A stretch of 64,000 bases of DNA, from the NCBI RefSeq assembly GCF_900102895.1, contig NZ_FNGD01000007.1, forward strand, positions 186,001 to 250,000, given 5' to 3'. The notes under the pieces were generated by a model, which was not told the origin of the DNA, ran no database searches, and saw only the letters and a program-made list of their open reading frames with translations. How positions within the stretch are numbered: the stretch's first letter is position 1; each line of letters opens with the position of its first letter. The position numbers were made by a program, and so were the translations under genes. Source of the DNA: Arthrobacter sp. ov407 (GTDB lineage Bacteria > Actinomycetota > Actinomycetes > Actinomycetales > Micrococcaceae). Below are positions 45,465-56,160 of this stretch, one piece after another.

Positions 45465-46217
45465 TTAGTGAGGGATTACGGGGACGATGATCGGAACGAC
45501 TGCTGCCACGAGGCCGGCCAGTCCGCCGCCGATGAGGGGGCCGACAACCGGGATCCAGGAGTAGCTCCAGTCGCTGGAACCCTTGCCCTTGATGGGAAGC
45601 AATGCGTGCGCGATGCGCGGGCCGAGGTCACGGGCGGGGTTGATGGCGTAGCCGGTGGGGCCGCCGAGCGAAACACCGATGCCGACAACCAGCAGGGCCA
45701 CCGACAGCGGGCCGAGTCCGGAAGGCGTGCCGCCGAAGGTCAGGATGACGAACACGAGGACAAAGGTGCCGATGATCTCGGTGATCAGGTTCCATTGGTT
45801 GGAGCGGATCGCGGGGCCGGTGGAGAAGACGGCCAGCTTGCCGGCGGGCTCGGACTCGAGATCAAAGTGTTGCTTGTGAGCCAGCCACATCACGACGGCG
45901 CCGAGGAAGGCACCGGTCAGTTCACCGCCGAAGTACGTAAGGGTCGAGGCGAAGTCAACCGGAACCCCGGGAGCGTACAACCTCTTGCCGTTGAGCAGCA
46001 GACCAAAGGTGACCGCGGGGTTCAGGTGCGCACCTGAGATGGAAGCAACATAGACACCGCAGAAGACGGCAAGGCCCCATCCCCAGGTCACCATCAGGAA
46101 CCCGCCGTTGTTGCCCTTGGTGCTTTTGAGCACAACGTTGGCCACAACGCCGCAACCCAGCAGGGTCAGCATTGCGGTACCGAATACTTCGGACAGGAAA
46201 ACTATTCCAAGAGACAT
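45465..46217 (-). CDS. glpF: Glycerol uptake facilitator (aquaglyceroporin)
   Basis: A 250-aa MIP-family channel with six helices. The two NPA boxes are GAHLNPAVT and GYAINPARDLG; the Asp after the second box (NPARD) is typical of glycerol-conducting members. GAGGAG lies 9 nt before the ATG at 46217, which fixes the start; the frame is open upstream but not coding. It lies between glpD and glpK. Confidence 0.95.
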   Translation of the reverse strand: MSLGIVFLSEVFGTAMLTLLGCGVVANVVLKSTKGNNGGFLMVTWGWGLAVFCGVYVASISGAHLNPAVTFGLLLNGKRLYAPGVPVDFASTLTYFGGELTGAFLGAVVMWLAHKQHFDLESEPAGKLAVFSTGPAIRSNQWNLITEIIGTFVLVFVILTFGGTPSGLGPLSVALLVVGIGVSLGGPTGYAINPARDLGPRIAHALLPIKGKGSSDWSYSWIPVVGPLIGGGLAGLVAAVVPIIVPVIPH

Positions 46218-46333
46218 CTTTGACTCCTCTATTTTCTGTTGTCGGCCTCCGCGAGTTTGGAAGCCGTGGGGCCGGCAGCATATTAGTGCTCCCGGCCAGC
46301 CACTGCGCCGGCCGCCGGGGCGGACCGCGCAGT

Positions 46334-46369
46334 GCTTGCACCCGGGCTTCCCTGCCCGGGCACGCAAGC
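46334..46369 (-). terminator. Hairpin between glpD and glpF
   Basis: CCCGGGC (46341-46347) pairs with GCCCGGG (46354-46360), extended by GCTTGC/GCAAGC (46334-46339, 46364-46369). It starts just after the glpD stop. Without a T-run it may be a partial terminator or an mRNA 3'-end stabiliser. Confidence 0.55.
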
Positions 46370-46373
46370 CGTA

Positions 46374-48164
46374 TCAGGCGACCAGGCTGTGGACCTGGAC
46401 GCGGTGGAACCGTTCAAGCACCTCCTGCGTGTGGCTGATCTCCTTGGCCCGGCGAGCCGCGTCCCAGCCGAGCGGTCCCGAAAGTGTGTCGGCAACTTCA
46501 TTCAGCAGTTCCCCGGTCACGAGTCCCCGGAACGCCAACGAGGTGCGGCGGATGAGGACGTCCACGAGGTGTCCGACCTGCTCGTGCGCCGCCATGAACT
46601 CCAATTCGCGCGTGCTGAGCTCGCGTGTGGAGTGCAGCAGCCTGTCGGGTGCACCGGCCGGGTCCGCATCCAGGAAGCGGATGACTTCTGCGGCGCGGGT
46701 CCCGTAGCGCGTCAGCAGCCCGGTGACGCGGGCGGCGTCGCGGCCTGCCGACATATGGGCCTTGATCCAGCGCTGGACCCCGTCCTCGCTGTCCGGGAAC
46801 CCGGCGCCGCCGCCGATGGCGAGCTTCGCCGTCGAGACCTTCCGTTCCATGCCGAGTTCGGCCAGGACGTCGTTGCTCAGGTGCTCGGCGAGGGCACGGA
46901 ACGTGGTCCACTTGCCGCCCACGAGGCTGAGGACGGCCCCGCCCGCCGCGGCACGGTGTTCGATCCTGTAGTCCCGGCTGACGAACCCGGGCTGGGTGGC
47001 GTCATGCTTCGGCAGCGGGCGCACACCGGAGAACGTGTAGACAATCTGTTCCCGGTCCACGGGGAGGCCCGGGAACACGTGGCCGATCAGGTCAATGAAG
47101 TAGTCGATTTCCGCCTCGGTGCAGACGGCGTCCTGGGCCATGTCGGCGTCGACGTCGGTGGTGCCGACCAGGACGCGGTCCCCCATCGGATAGATCAGCA
47201 CGATCCGGCCGTCAGTGTGCTCAAAGAAGATTTCCCGGCCGTTGCACGCCGCGAGCAGCTCCGGATGGTCCAGCACGATGTGCGAACCTTTGGTTCCGCC
47301 CATGAACGACGACGCCGCCCCCATCGCCTCGTTGGTCAGGTCGACCCAGGCGCCGGTGGTGTTCACGATGACGTCGGCGGTGAAGTCGAACATTTCGCCG
47401 GTCAGCTCGTCTCGCAGCTGGACCGTGGTTCCGGCTCCGGTGGCGCCGGTTCCGCCTGTGGCGCCGCGCGCCGTACCCGTCGAGACGAGCGAGACGTAGT
47501 TGCTGGCCCGGGCCCTTTCGCCGTCCGCGCCACCGGCCTTCTCGCCGTCCTGGAGCACATCGAGGGTGAGGCGCTCGGGGTTGTGGACGGAGGCGTCGAA
47601 GTAGGTGGCCGCGTATTTGATCCCGGGGTGCAGCCGGGGCAACTCGGCCAGGGCGCGCTTGCGTCCGCGGAACTGGTGGCGCGGAACCGTGCCGCCGTCG
47701 CGGGAGAAGAAGTCGTACATGCTGAGGCCGAGCTTGATCAGGAACGCTCCGCGCTCGGTGTGCTTGCCCTGCTTGTGGGTCAGGAAACGCATCGGGGCAG
47801 CCAGGACTCCGGAGAAGGTGCCGAAGATCGGGATCGTGGTCTGCAGCGGCTTGACGTAGTGCGGTGCGATCCGCAGGAGCCGGTTGCGCTCGACCACGGA
47901 CTCCTGGACGAGGCGGAACTCGCCGTTTTCGAGGTACCGGATGCCGCCGTGGATCATGTGGGAGGAGGCGCCGCTGGCGCCCTGGCAATAATCGCCACGC
48001 TCAACGAGCGCCACGTCGACGCCTTGCAGTGCCAGGTCACGGAACGTGCCCACCCCATTGATTCCGCCGCCGATGATCAAAACCTGCGCGTGCGGCCGCT
48101 TCCGCAGCTTCTGCACCGAGGCGCGATCGTTCGCCGGTGTGCCGACTGAGTACTTCTGTCCCAA
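46374..48164 (-). CDS. glpD: Glycerol-3-phosphate dehydrogenase (FAD)
   Basis: Oxidises glycerol-3-phosphate to dihydroxyacetone phosphate and feeds electrons to quinones (596 aa). The FAD fold VLIIGGGINGVGTFRDLALQG is near the N-terminus; GASGASSHMIHGGIRYLE and VLSLVGGKWTTFR are family motifs, and a DAO_C domain ends the chain. I chose a TTG at 48164 with a strong AAGGGAG 5 nt upstream; ATG 48203 is in frame but has no site. Two Gly/Ala/Thr-rich inserts (around GEKAGGADGERA and ARGATGGTGATGAG) look lineage-specific. Confidence 0.93.
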   Translation of the reverse strand: MGQKYSVGTPANDRASVQKLRKRPHAQVLIIGGGINGVGTFRDLALQGVDVALVERGDYCQGASGASSHMIHGGIRYLENGEFRLVQESVVERNRLLRIAPHYVKPLQTTIPIFGTFSGVLAAPMRFLTHKQGKHTERGAFLIKLGLSMYDFFSRDGGTVPRHQFRGRKRALAELPRLHPGIKYAATYFDASVHNPERLTLDVLQDGEKAGGADGERARASNYVSLVSTGTARGATGGTGATGAGTTVQLRDELTGEMFDFTADVIVNTTGAWVDLTNEAMGAASSFMGGTKGSHIVLDHPELLAACNGREIFFEHTDGRIVLIYPMGDRVLVGTTDVDADMAQDAVCTEAEIDYFIDLIGHVFPGLPVDREQIVYTFSGVRPLPKHDATQPGFVSRDYRIEHRAAAGGAVLSLVGGKWTTFRALAEHLSNDVLAELGMERKVSTAKLAIGGGAGFPDSEDGVQRWIKAHMSAGRDAARVTGLLTRYGTRAAEVIRFLDADPAGAPDRLLHSTRELSTRELEFMAAHEQVGHLVDVLIRRTSLAFRGLVTGELLNEVADTLSGPLGWDAARRAKEISHTQEVLERFHRVQVHSLVA

Positions 48165-48260
48165 AACTGCTCCCTTGGGTTTGGTTCTGTGCGGCACGCC
48201 CATGGCGCGGCGCCGTTCAACACTATTCTTTGGACTAATGGAAAATGGAGTCAAGCACTA

Positions 48261-48274
48261 TGCACAAACGTGCA
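48261..48274. promoter_or_regulatory. Candidate operator of the glp/SorC divergent promoter
   Basis: TGCAC-AAAC-GTGCA is a perfect inverted repeat between divergent glpD and the SorC-type gene, 13 nt before the latter's ATG. A CACTAT direct repeat (about 48221 and 48256) is nearby. Confidence 0.55.
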
Positions 48275-48287
48275 GACGGGAAATTTC

Positions 48288-49250
48288 ATGACGCATTCAC
48301 GCCAGTCCGACGCCCTTCGCGCAGCCCAGCTGTATTACCTCCAGGACCTGACCATGGACGCCATTGCCCGCGAGCTCCGGACGTCCCGGTCCACGGTTTC
48401 GCGGCTGTTGTCGGCGGCCCGCGATTCGGGTCTGGTGCAGATCCAGATCCGCAGCCCGCTGGACACCGGACCCGAACTTGAGAGCATGATCCGCGCGGAG
48501 TTCAAGGTGGATGTACACGTTGTTCCGGTGGTGGACACCCTCAATGAGGCGGAAACGCTGGACCGGGTGGCCATGCAGGCCGCCCGGACGATCGGACCGC
48601 TGGTGGACTCAAACGCCATCATCGGCGTCGCGTGGGGCTCCACCCTGAGCGCCGTGAGCCGGCACCTGACCCGCAAGATCACCCACGACAGCGTGATCGT
48701 CCAGCTCAACGGCGCCGGCAACATGCAGACCACCGGCATCACCTACGCCTCCGACATCATGCGGCGGTTCGGCAGCGCCTACGGTGCACGGGTGGAACAG
48801 TTTCCCGTGCCGGCTTTCTTCGACCACGCTGCGACCAAAACGGCCATGTGGAATGAGCGCAGTGTTCAGCGCGTCCTGGAACTGCAGGCCCGGATGAGCA
48901 TCGCGATCTTTGGAGTCGGATCGGTCGACGCCGACTATCCCAGCCACGTCTACGCCGGCGGCTACCTCGATGAAGACGACTTGAACGTCCTCGCGAACTC
49001 CGATGTGGTGGGTGATGTTGCCACGGTGTTCTTCCGCGCTGACGGGTCCTCGGACGGCATCACGCTCAACGAGCGGTCCACCGGCCCGGATCTGGCTCAG
49101 CTCCGCCAGGTGCGGCGCCGCATCTGTGTCGTGTCCGGTGCCTCCAAAATCAACGGGCTCCGGGGCGCGCTGGCGGCCGGACTGGCCACCGACCTGATCC
49201 TGGACGAGGCCAGCGCCCGGAGGCTCGTCCGGTTCGACGGACTGTCCTGA
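48288..49250 (+). CDS. SorC/DeoR-type sugar-binding transcriptional regulator
   Basis: A 320-aa regulator. The N-terminal HTH reads AAQLYYLQDLTMDAIARELRT then SRSTVSRLLSAARDSGLV. The C-terminal effector domain of sugar-phosphate isomerase fold shows GVAWGSTLSAVSRHL and LNGAGNMQTTG. It is divergent from glpD, so control of glycerol genes by glycerol-3-phosphate or a related phosphate is the natural inference, replacing GlpR. CGGGA lies 7-8 nt before the ATG at 48288. Confidence 0.92.
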   Translation: MTHSRQSDALRAAQLYYLQDLTMDAIARELRTSRSTVSRLLSAARDSGLVQIQIRSPLDTGPELESMIRAEFKVDVHVVPVVDTLNEAETLDRVAMQAARTIGPLVDSNAIIGVAWGSTLSAVSRHLTRKITHDSVIVQLNGAGNMQTTGITYASDIMRRFGSAYGARVEQFPVPAFFDHAATKTAMWNERSVQRVLELQARMSIAIFGVGSVDADYPSHVYAGGYLDEDDLNVLANSDVVGDVATVFFRADGSSDGITLNERSTGPDLAQLRQVRRRICVVSGASKINGLRGALAAGLATDLILDEASARRLVRFDGLS

Positions 49251-49333
49251 GCGGCCGTGGCGCACCGTGACCGATGCGGCCGGCGGCACCGGCGATCCGT
49301 CGCTCGCCAGCGCCAGTAGGTAAAGTCATTGTC

Positions 49334-50203
49334 ATGAAACTCTCCCCCCAGGTGACCCTGAACAACGGCGTATTGATCGACCGGCTGGGGTTCGGGCTGT
49401 ACAAGGTCCCCCCGGCCGACGCCGCCGCCCTGGTGACCATGGCGGTCGAGGCCGGCTACCGGCACTTCGACACCGCCGCCATGTACGGCAACGAGACCGG
49501 CGTCGGCAAGGGAATCGGTGCCCTGTCCGGATTTGAGGGCACGGGCGGCGGCCCCGGGGAAACCGCACCCTACGTTTCCCGCCAGGACCTTTTCGTCACC
49601 ACCAAGGTCTGGAATGACGACCACGGCTACGACGCCACGATGCGGGCGTTCGACACCTCGATCTCCAACCTCGGTTTGGAATACATCGACCTCTACCTCA
49701 TCCATTGGCCGTGCGCGCGGCGCGGCCTGTTCCCGGAAACGTACCGCGCCCTGGAGACTCTGTACCGCGAGGGCAAGGTCCGTGCCATCGGCGTCAGCAA
49801 CTTCCAGCCGGAGCATCTGGACCGGCTCCTGCAGACGGCGGAGGTGGTTCCTGCCGTGAACCAGATCGAGCTTCATCCGTGGCTGCAGCAGGATGAACTG
49901 CGGGAAAAGCACGAGGTGCTGGGCATCCGCACTGAGGCGTGGAGCCCTTTGGGCCGCGGCCAGGTCCTGCAGGATCCCGTGATCCTGGCCCTCGCCGCCG
50001 AACACGACCGCACGCCGGCGCAGATCATCCTCCGCTGGCACCTGCAACTTGGCAACATCGCCATCCCCAAGGCCAGCTCGTCCGGGCGCATCCGAGAAAA
50101 CTTCGAGGTTTTCGATTTTGAGCTCACCCCGCTGGACATGTCGGAGATCGGCGGCCTCGAACGCGGCTTCCGGACCGGCTCCCACCCCGACAACGTCGCT
50201 TAG
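49334..50203 (+). CDS. Aldo/keto reductase
   Basis: A 289-aa NADPH-dependent carbonyl reductase. The catalytic tetrad is visible: Asp in FDTAAMYGNE, Tyr in the same motif, Lys in FVTTKVWND and His in YLIHWP. NADPH-binding residues are in IPKASSSGRIRENFEVF. It has an insert around residues 62-80 (Gly-rich, EGTGGGPGE). TAAAGT lies 7 nt before the ATG at 49334, compatible with a leaderless mRNA. The hydrolase gene follows after 11 nt. Confidence 0.93.
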   Translation: MKLSPQVTLNNGVLIDRLGFGLYKVPPADAAALVTMAVEAGYRHFDTAAMYGNETGVGKGIGALSGFEGTGGGPGETAPYVSRQDLFVTTKVWNDDHGYDATMRAFDTSISNLGLEYIDLYLIHWPCARRGLFPETYRALETLYREGKVRAIGVSNFQPEHLDRLLQTAEVVPAVNQIELHPWLQQDELREKHEVLGIRTEAWSPLGRGQVLQDPVILALAAEHDRTPAQIILRWHLQLGNIAIPKASSSGRIRENFEVFDFELTPLDMSEIGGLERGFRTGSHPDNVA

Positions 50204-50214
50204 GATTCAAACCA

Positions 50215-51141
50215 ATGGAACAAGTGGATACCGGGTCCTCACGCACGCCCCTGTTCAGCGGCGGGCTTGACGCCCGCACCCGGGCCGCGTCCGTGGAGGT
50301 TGACGGCGCCCGGATCGCGTACTGGGTCTACGAACCCGTCCGGGTCACCCCGGAGACCCGCACCATCCTGGTGGTGCACGGTTTCCGCGGCGACCACCAC
50401 GGCCTGCTCCGGGTGGCGGACCAGCTGACAGACATGCGACTGATCATGCCGGACCTGCCCGGCTTCGGCAGCTCGGCCGCCTTCGAAGGGACCGAGCACA
50501 GCGTTCCCGCCTACGGCAGTTTCCTCGGCGGCTTCATGGCCGCGCTGGGCCTGGGCGCGGATACGGTCCTGCTGGGACATTCTTTCGGGTCGATCATCGC
50601 CAGCCATTTCGTGGCGGCCAACCCCGGCGCCGTGGCCGAACTGATCCTGGTCAATCCCATCGCGGCGCCCGCCCTCGAAGGGCCCAAGGGCCTGATGACG
50701 AAGCTTGCGGTGCTCTACTACGAGGCCGCGGCGCGCCTTCCCCGGCGGCTCGGCCTGGCCCTGCTGCGCAGCCAGGCGATCGTGCGGGTGATGAGCGTGA
50801 CGATGGCCAAGACCGGGGACAAGGACATCCGCCGGTTCGTGCACGCCCAGCACAGCGCCTACTTCTCCTCCTTCGCGGACCGGGACAGCCTGCTTCAGGC
50901 CTTCAAGGCCTCGGTCGGCGGCAACGTCACAGAGGTGGCCGGCGAACTGACGCTGCCAGTGCTGCTGATCGCGGGTGAGAAGGACGAGATCGCCATGCTG
51001 GCGGACCAGCACAAACTCGCGGCGCGGCTTCCGAACGGGAGCTTGGAAGTTATTCCCGGCGTCGGGCACCTGATCCACTACGAGACCCCCGAACCCGCCG
51101 CCCGCTATATCCGACGCTTCCTAAAGGACCACGCCGCGTGA
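50215..51141 (+). CDS. Alpha/beta hydrolase
   Basis: A 308-aa serine hydrolase. The oxyanion region VVHGFRGDHHGL, nucleophile elbow LLGHSFGSIIAS, the acid in IAGEKDEIAM and the His in GVGHLIHYE make a complete triad. The substrate is unknown; the cap region (about 150-215) is basic and helical. It overlaps the next gene as GTGA, so hydrolase and glycosyltransferase are made together. Confidence 0.9.
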   Translation: MEQVDTGSSRTPLFSGGLDARTRAASVEVDGARIAYWVYEPVRVTPETRTILVVHGFRGDHHGLLRVADQLTDMRLIMPDLPGFGSSAAFEGTEHSVPAYGSFLGGFMAALGLGADTVLLGHSFGSIIASHFVAANPGAVAELILVNPIAAPALEGPKGLMTKLAVLYYEAAARLPRRLGLALLRSQAIVRVMSVTMAKTGDKDIRRFVHAQHSAYFSSFADRDSLLQAFKASVGGNVTEVAGELTLPVLLIAGEKDEIAMLADQHKLAARLPNGSLEVIPGVGHLIHYETPEPAARYIRRFLKDHAA

Positions 51142-52229
51142 AGATTCTCATTGATGCCCGTTTCACCCGGCTGGACCAGCACGACGGCATCAGCCGCTAC
51201 GGCGCCAGCCTGATCGCGGCGGCCGCCAAGATCGCCGACGTTTCGATGCTGATCAGCGACCCCCGCCAGCTCGCGCTCCTGCCCGAGGTTCCGTACACCG
51301 TGATCAACAGCCCGCTGTCCCCGGCCGAGCTCTTCGTGGCCGCGAGGGTCAACAAGCTGGGCGCGGACGTCGTGGTGTGCCCCATGCAGACCATGGGCAG
51401 CTGGGGCCGGAAGTACGCTCTGGTGCTGACCTTGCACGACCTCATCTATTACGAGCACCCCACCCCGCCCGGGTTCCTGCCAGCCCCGGTCAGGGTCCTG
51501 TGGCGCCTGTACCACAAGGCCTTCTGGCCCCAGCGGCTCCTGCTGAACAGGGCGGACATCGTGGCAACCATCAGCTCCACCACGGCGGCCCTGATATCGA
51601 AGTACCGGCTCACCCGTCGTCCGGTCAGAATTGTCGGCAACGCTCCCCAGCACGGCCACACACCGCGCGACCCCGGGGCGGGGGCCGACAAGACGCTGCT
51701 CTACATGGGTTCGTTCATGCCCTACAAGAACGTGGAGACCATGGTCCGCGGCATGGCGGAACTGCCGGACATGACCCTCCATCTGTTGAGTCGCATCACC
51801 CCGGAGCGGCGGGCCGAGCTCGAGGCCCTGGCTCCGCTGGGCGCAAACATCGTCTTCCACAACGGCGTGACCGACGCCGAGTACGAGACCCTCCTGGCGC
51901 GCACCACCGCCCTGATCAGCCTGTCCCGGGCCGAGGGCTACGGCCTGCCCCTGGTCGAGGCGATGTCGCACGGCACGCCTGTGATCGCCAGCGACATCCC
52001 GATCTTCCGGGAAGTCGGCGACGACGCCGTCAGCTACGTGCATCCCGACTCGCCGTCGGAGTTTGCCGAGGCCGTGCGCGAGCTCGAGGACCCGGCCCTG
52101 TGGAAGACGCGTTCCCGCCGGTCAGTGGAGCGCGCCGCCGACTTTAGCTGGGACGAGTCGGCACGGCGGCTCGTGGCCGTCGCCGAAGAGGCCGTCGCGC
52201 TCCGGGACCGGCCTCGCGGCCGGAAATAG
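51138..52229 (+). CDS. Glycosyltransferase, GT-B fold (family 4-like)
   Basis: A 363-aa enzyme. The C-terminal domain has the nucleotide-sugar site SLSRAEGYGLPLVEAMSHGTP (E-x7-E pattern) and VIASDIPIFREV. The N-terminal domain starts MKILIDARFTRLDQHDGISRY. Probably adds mannose or another hexose to a lipid or polymer at the inner membrane face; the acceptor is unknown. It is the last gene of the reductase-hydrolase-transferase run. Confidence 0.92.
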   Translation: MKILIDARFTRLDQHDGISRYGASLIAAAAKIADVSMLISDPRQLALLPEVPYTVINSPLSPAELFVAARVNKLGADVVVCPMQTMGSWGRKYALVLTLHDLIYYEHPTPPGFLPAPVRVLWRLYHKAFWPQRLLLNRADIVATISSTTAALISKYRLTRRPVRIVGNAPQHGHTPRDPGAGADKTLLYMGSFMPYKNVETMVRGMAELPDMTLHLLSRITPERRAELEALAPLGANIVFHNGVTDAEYETLLARTTALISLSRAEGYGLPLVEAMSHGTPVIASDIPIFREVGDDAVSYVHPDSPSEFAEAVRELEDPALWKTRSRRSVERAADFSWDESARRLVAVAEEAVALRDRPRGRK

Positions 52230-52448
52230 CCGGAACGGCTGTAAGTGGCCGGCGCGGGGAACCACTCCGCGCCGCACTCGCATCGAGGCGGGCATGACGC
52301 CGGGGCCACGAGTCGCCGAGCACCGATTTGTCACAGAGGGTCGCAATAGGAGCCTCATTCCGGCCATCTGTGGCGAATGGCCGCCAGCATGCGAAGGGCT
52401 TCGGTCCATCCCTGAGTGGTGGTGCCTTCGATGAGTTTGTGGAAGGTC

Positions 52449-54638
52449 CTAGAGGACGTCCACGCCGTCCAGGCGCAACTGCACCGGGTCGTCGCTGCGC
52501 TTGGCTGCGGCTGCCGCCTTGACGGCCCGCATGACGGCCGTGGCCTCCGCGGCCTGGGCGTAGGGGATGAACAGCAGGGTCCGGACCTCCTCGCCGGAAT
52601 CCCGCGGCGCAGAATCCCGCGGCGCAGATTCCCGAGGCGGCGTGCGGCCGGCGCCCGTGGCCGCCGGCAGTATGACGGGCGCGGGCCCGGCCGTCCGGAG
52701 GACGGTTCCCTGCGCCGCCAGCCGCTGCTGAATGGCCTCCGTGAAATGCCCAACGGCGGTCCTGCCGCCGGTGACGGAGGCGACCCGCACAGCGGGCGGC
52801 AGCTGCAGCTCCTGCCGCAGGGCCAGTTCCCGGCTGGCGTACCCGGCGGGATCCCAGCGCAGCAGGGCGCCCACCCCGGCGGCGTCGTCCGCGGTAATGA
52901 CCACCAGGCCGCCGTCGTGTGCCGGCCGCACCAGGGCCGCGGCGTTGAACCAGCGGCGGACTGCGTCCTCCCCCGCCCTCAGGTTTTCCCGGCGCAGCAG
53001 CGAGTCGCCGTCGAGCAGCAGGGCTGCGGCGTACCCGCCGGTGGCCACCGGTTCGGCTCCGACGGTGGCGACCACGAGGGCGCTCGTCTCCGGCACGGTG
53101 GCCTTGATCTGGTCCCCAGAGGAGGTGACGACCGGTTTTCCCGGAAACGCCCGGCCGAGCTCCTCCGCCGTGCGGAGGGCTCCCGTGGCGCCACGCCGGA
53201 GCCTGACACCGTTGCACGTGCCGCAGCGCCACACCGGGGCCGGGGACGAGCACCAGCGGCATTGCGGCACGGCGCTGCTTCCGCCCGGTCCGGCGATCGC
53301 CAGGGGGCCGCTGCAGGCGGTGCAGCGTGCCGGTTCCCGGCAGGTTTCGCACACCAGCGAGGGAGCGTAGCCGGCTCGGGCCACCTGGACCAGCACCGGA
53401 CCTCGTTCCAGGCCTTCCTTGGCAGCCCGCCAGGCCGCGCCGGGGAGGCGGGCGATGCGGGCGAGCGGGTCATGTTCGAGTTCATAGCTGTCGGCCGTGT
53501 TCAGGACGCGCGGGACTGTCCGCCGGAGGACGGTTCGCTCAGCTTCCACGGCCTGTGCCCAGCCGGAGACGACCAGCCGCTCCGTTTCGGTGCTGCGTGA
53601 ATGGGCGGCAAGCAGGCACGCGGCGCCCTCCTGGCCCGCCCGGAGCAGGAGTACTTCGCGGGAGTGCGCGTATGGGGAGCGCTGCTCTATGTGGAGGTCG
53701 TCGCCGTCGTCCCAGCAGACCACGAGCCCAAGGTTCCGCACCGGCGCGTAGGCCGCGGACCGCGTGCCCACGGCGACCCCGGCCGCGCCGCTGAGGACGC
53801 GCAGGAAGCTGCGGTAGCGCGGTGTCTGGCCGTCGTCTGCGGTGAGCCGGGCGACGTCGCCGGCCGGAAGGAGTTCCAGCAGGGCAGACTCCACGCGGTC
53901 GAGGTCCCGGTAGTCGGGCACCACCACGACGGCGCCGCGACCGGAGATCCGCACAGCGGCCACAGCTTCCGCGACCATCCGCGGCCAGCCGCCGGGCCCG
54001 TACCCCTGGAGGGCGGACAGCACGGCCCGGGGCGACTCCCCCGCGACGAGGTGGGACAGGAACGCCGGACCGTTGCGGTACGTGGCCCAGACGCTGCCCG
54101 CGGCCGGTGACGGAAGCGACACGTCGGTCGCTAGACCGAACGTCTCAGTACCGAACAGCTCGGGATCGAGCCGGCCGTCCGGGGCGAATTCCTTTTCGAG
54201 TTTGGCCATGCGTGGGGGCACGGCAACCCGCAGGACATCGCTGACCGTTCCGGCGTAACGTGAGGCGATCCGGCCGGCGAGCTCGGCCACCGCAGGGGTG
54301 AGGACCGGAACGGGAGAGAGTACTTTGTGCAGTGGCACAAGGGGGTGGCCGGCGTCGGACCCGGCCGTGCGCTCGAGCAGGTAGCCGGTCAGTTCCTGCC
54401 CGTTGAACTTCACCTTGACCCGGACTCCGGGCAAGGCGTCGGCGTCGAGGGCGGCCGGCACGCTGTAATCGAAAGGCCGGTCCAGGTGTGGCAGCGAGGA
54501 TTCGATCAGCACCCGCGCCACCGGCAGCTGGGCAGCAAGGGCGGGCCCGGACGCTTCCGCGGCGGAGGCGGGAAAGCCCTGGAGCAGGGACAGCTGCTGG
54601 GGTTCGCCCGGCGCGCCGCCGGCAGGACTGCGACTCAC
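52449..54638 (-). CDS. priA: Primosomal protein N' (PriA), ATPase motifs lost
   Basis: Replication restart protein (729 aa). The N-terminal DNA-binding domain starts near VARVLIESSLPHLDRPFDYSVP. The place of Walker A reads VAGESPRAVLSALQGYGPGG, with no GKT, and the DEAH box is replaced by CWDDGDDLHIEQ. The zinc clusters are present: CETCREPARCTACSG and CRWCSSPAPVWRCGTCNG. Loss of the helicase motifs is a known feature of actinobacterial PriA. GGGAGG lies 8 nt before the GTG. Confidence 0.93.
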   Translation of the reverse strand: MSRSPAGGAPGEPQQLSLLQGFPASAAEASGPALAAQLPVARVLIESSLPHLDRPFDYSVPAALDADALPGVRVKVKFNGQELTGYLLERTAGSDAGHPLVPLHKVLSPVPVLTPAVAELAGRIASRYAGTVSDVLRVAVPPRMAKLEKEFAPDGRLDPELFGTETFGLATDVSLPSPAAGSVWATYRNGPAFLSHLVAGESPRAVLSALQGYGPGGWPRMVAEAVAAVRISGRGAVVVVPDYRDLDRVESALLELLPAGDVARLTADDGQTPRYRSFLRVLSGAAGVAVGTRSAAYAPVRNLGLVVCWDDGDDLHIEQRSPYAHSREVLLLRAGQEGAACLLAAHSRSTETERLVVSGWAQAVEAERTVLRRTVPRVLNTADSYELEHDPLARIARLPGAAWRAAKEGLERGPVLVQVARAGYAPSLVCETCREPARCTACSGPLAIAGPGGSSAVPQCRWCSSPAPVWRCGTCNGVRLRRGATGALRTAEELGRAFPGKPVVTSSGDQIKATVPETSALVVATVGAEPVATGGYAAALLLDGDSLLRRENLRAGEDAVRRWFNAAALVRPAHDGGLVVITADDAAGVGALLRWDPAGYASRELALRQELQLPPAVRVASVTGGRTAVGHFTEAIQQRLAAQGTVLRTAGPAPVILPAATGAGRTPPRESAPRDSAPRDSGEEVRTLLFIPYAQAAEATAVMRAVKAAAAAKRSDDPVQLRLDGVDVL

Positions 54639-54683
54639 GGCTCATACCTCCCTTTGGGCTCGTTCGACAACGCCACCGGATAG

Positions 54684-54717
54684 ACAAGAACACCGACTAA
54701 ACAAGAACACCGGCTAA
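54684..54717. repeat. Two-copy 17-bp tandem repeat upstream of priA
   Basis: ACAAGAACACCGACTAA (54684-54700) and ACAAGAACACCGGCTAA (54701-54717), one mismatch. Confidence 0.8.
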
Positions 54718-54734
54718 ATGCGAACCGTTTAGAA

Positions 54735-54780
54735 ATGTGCTGTAGCCAGGCCACCGGAGGGCGGCCTGGCTACAGCACAT
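54735..54780. terminator. Long terminator after metK
   Basis: A perfect 18-bp stem, ATGTGCTGTAGCCAGGCC (54735-54752) with its complement (54763-54780), and a 10-nt loop. On the minus strand TTTCTAAAC follows. It separates metK from priA. Confidence 0.85.
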
Positions 54781-54848
54781 CACACAGGACTGACAAACTC
54801 ACCGTCAAAACAAACCGACGAGACGGCTTCGGACGCTGTGGCACGGCC

Positions 54849-56084
<1,236 letters not shown>

Positions 56085-56160
56085 TCAACTACCTTACTGG
56101 TTGGAAAACGGACGTCCGGCGGCGTGTGTCCCCGTGCTAAGGAGATGTTGGTTACGCCGG

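Noticed and set aside
52355..52448. Possible gene remnant on the minus strand just past priA (reads FHKLIEGTTTQGWTEALRML)
   Set aside because: It looks protein-like but I cannot link it to a family, and it has no start or ribosome site of its own. A transposase fragment was considered but no IS ends or motifs are visible.
56085..56160. SAM riboswitch upstream of metK
   Set aside because: Only 76 nt separate coaBC and metK, too short for known SAM riboswitches plus an expression platform, and no conserved core is seen.
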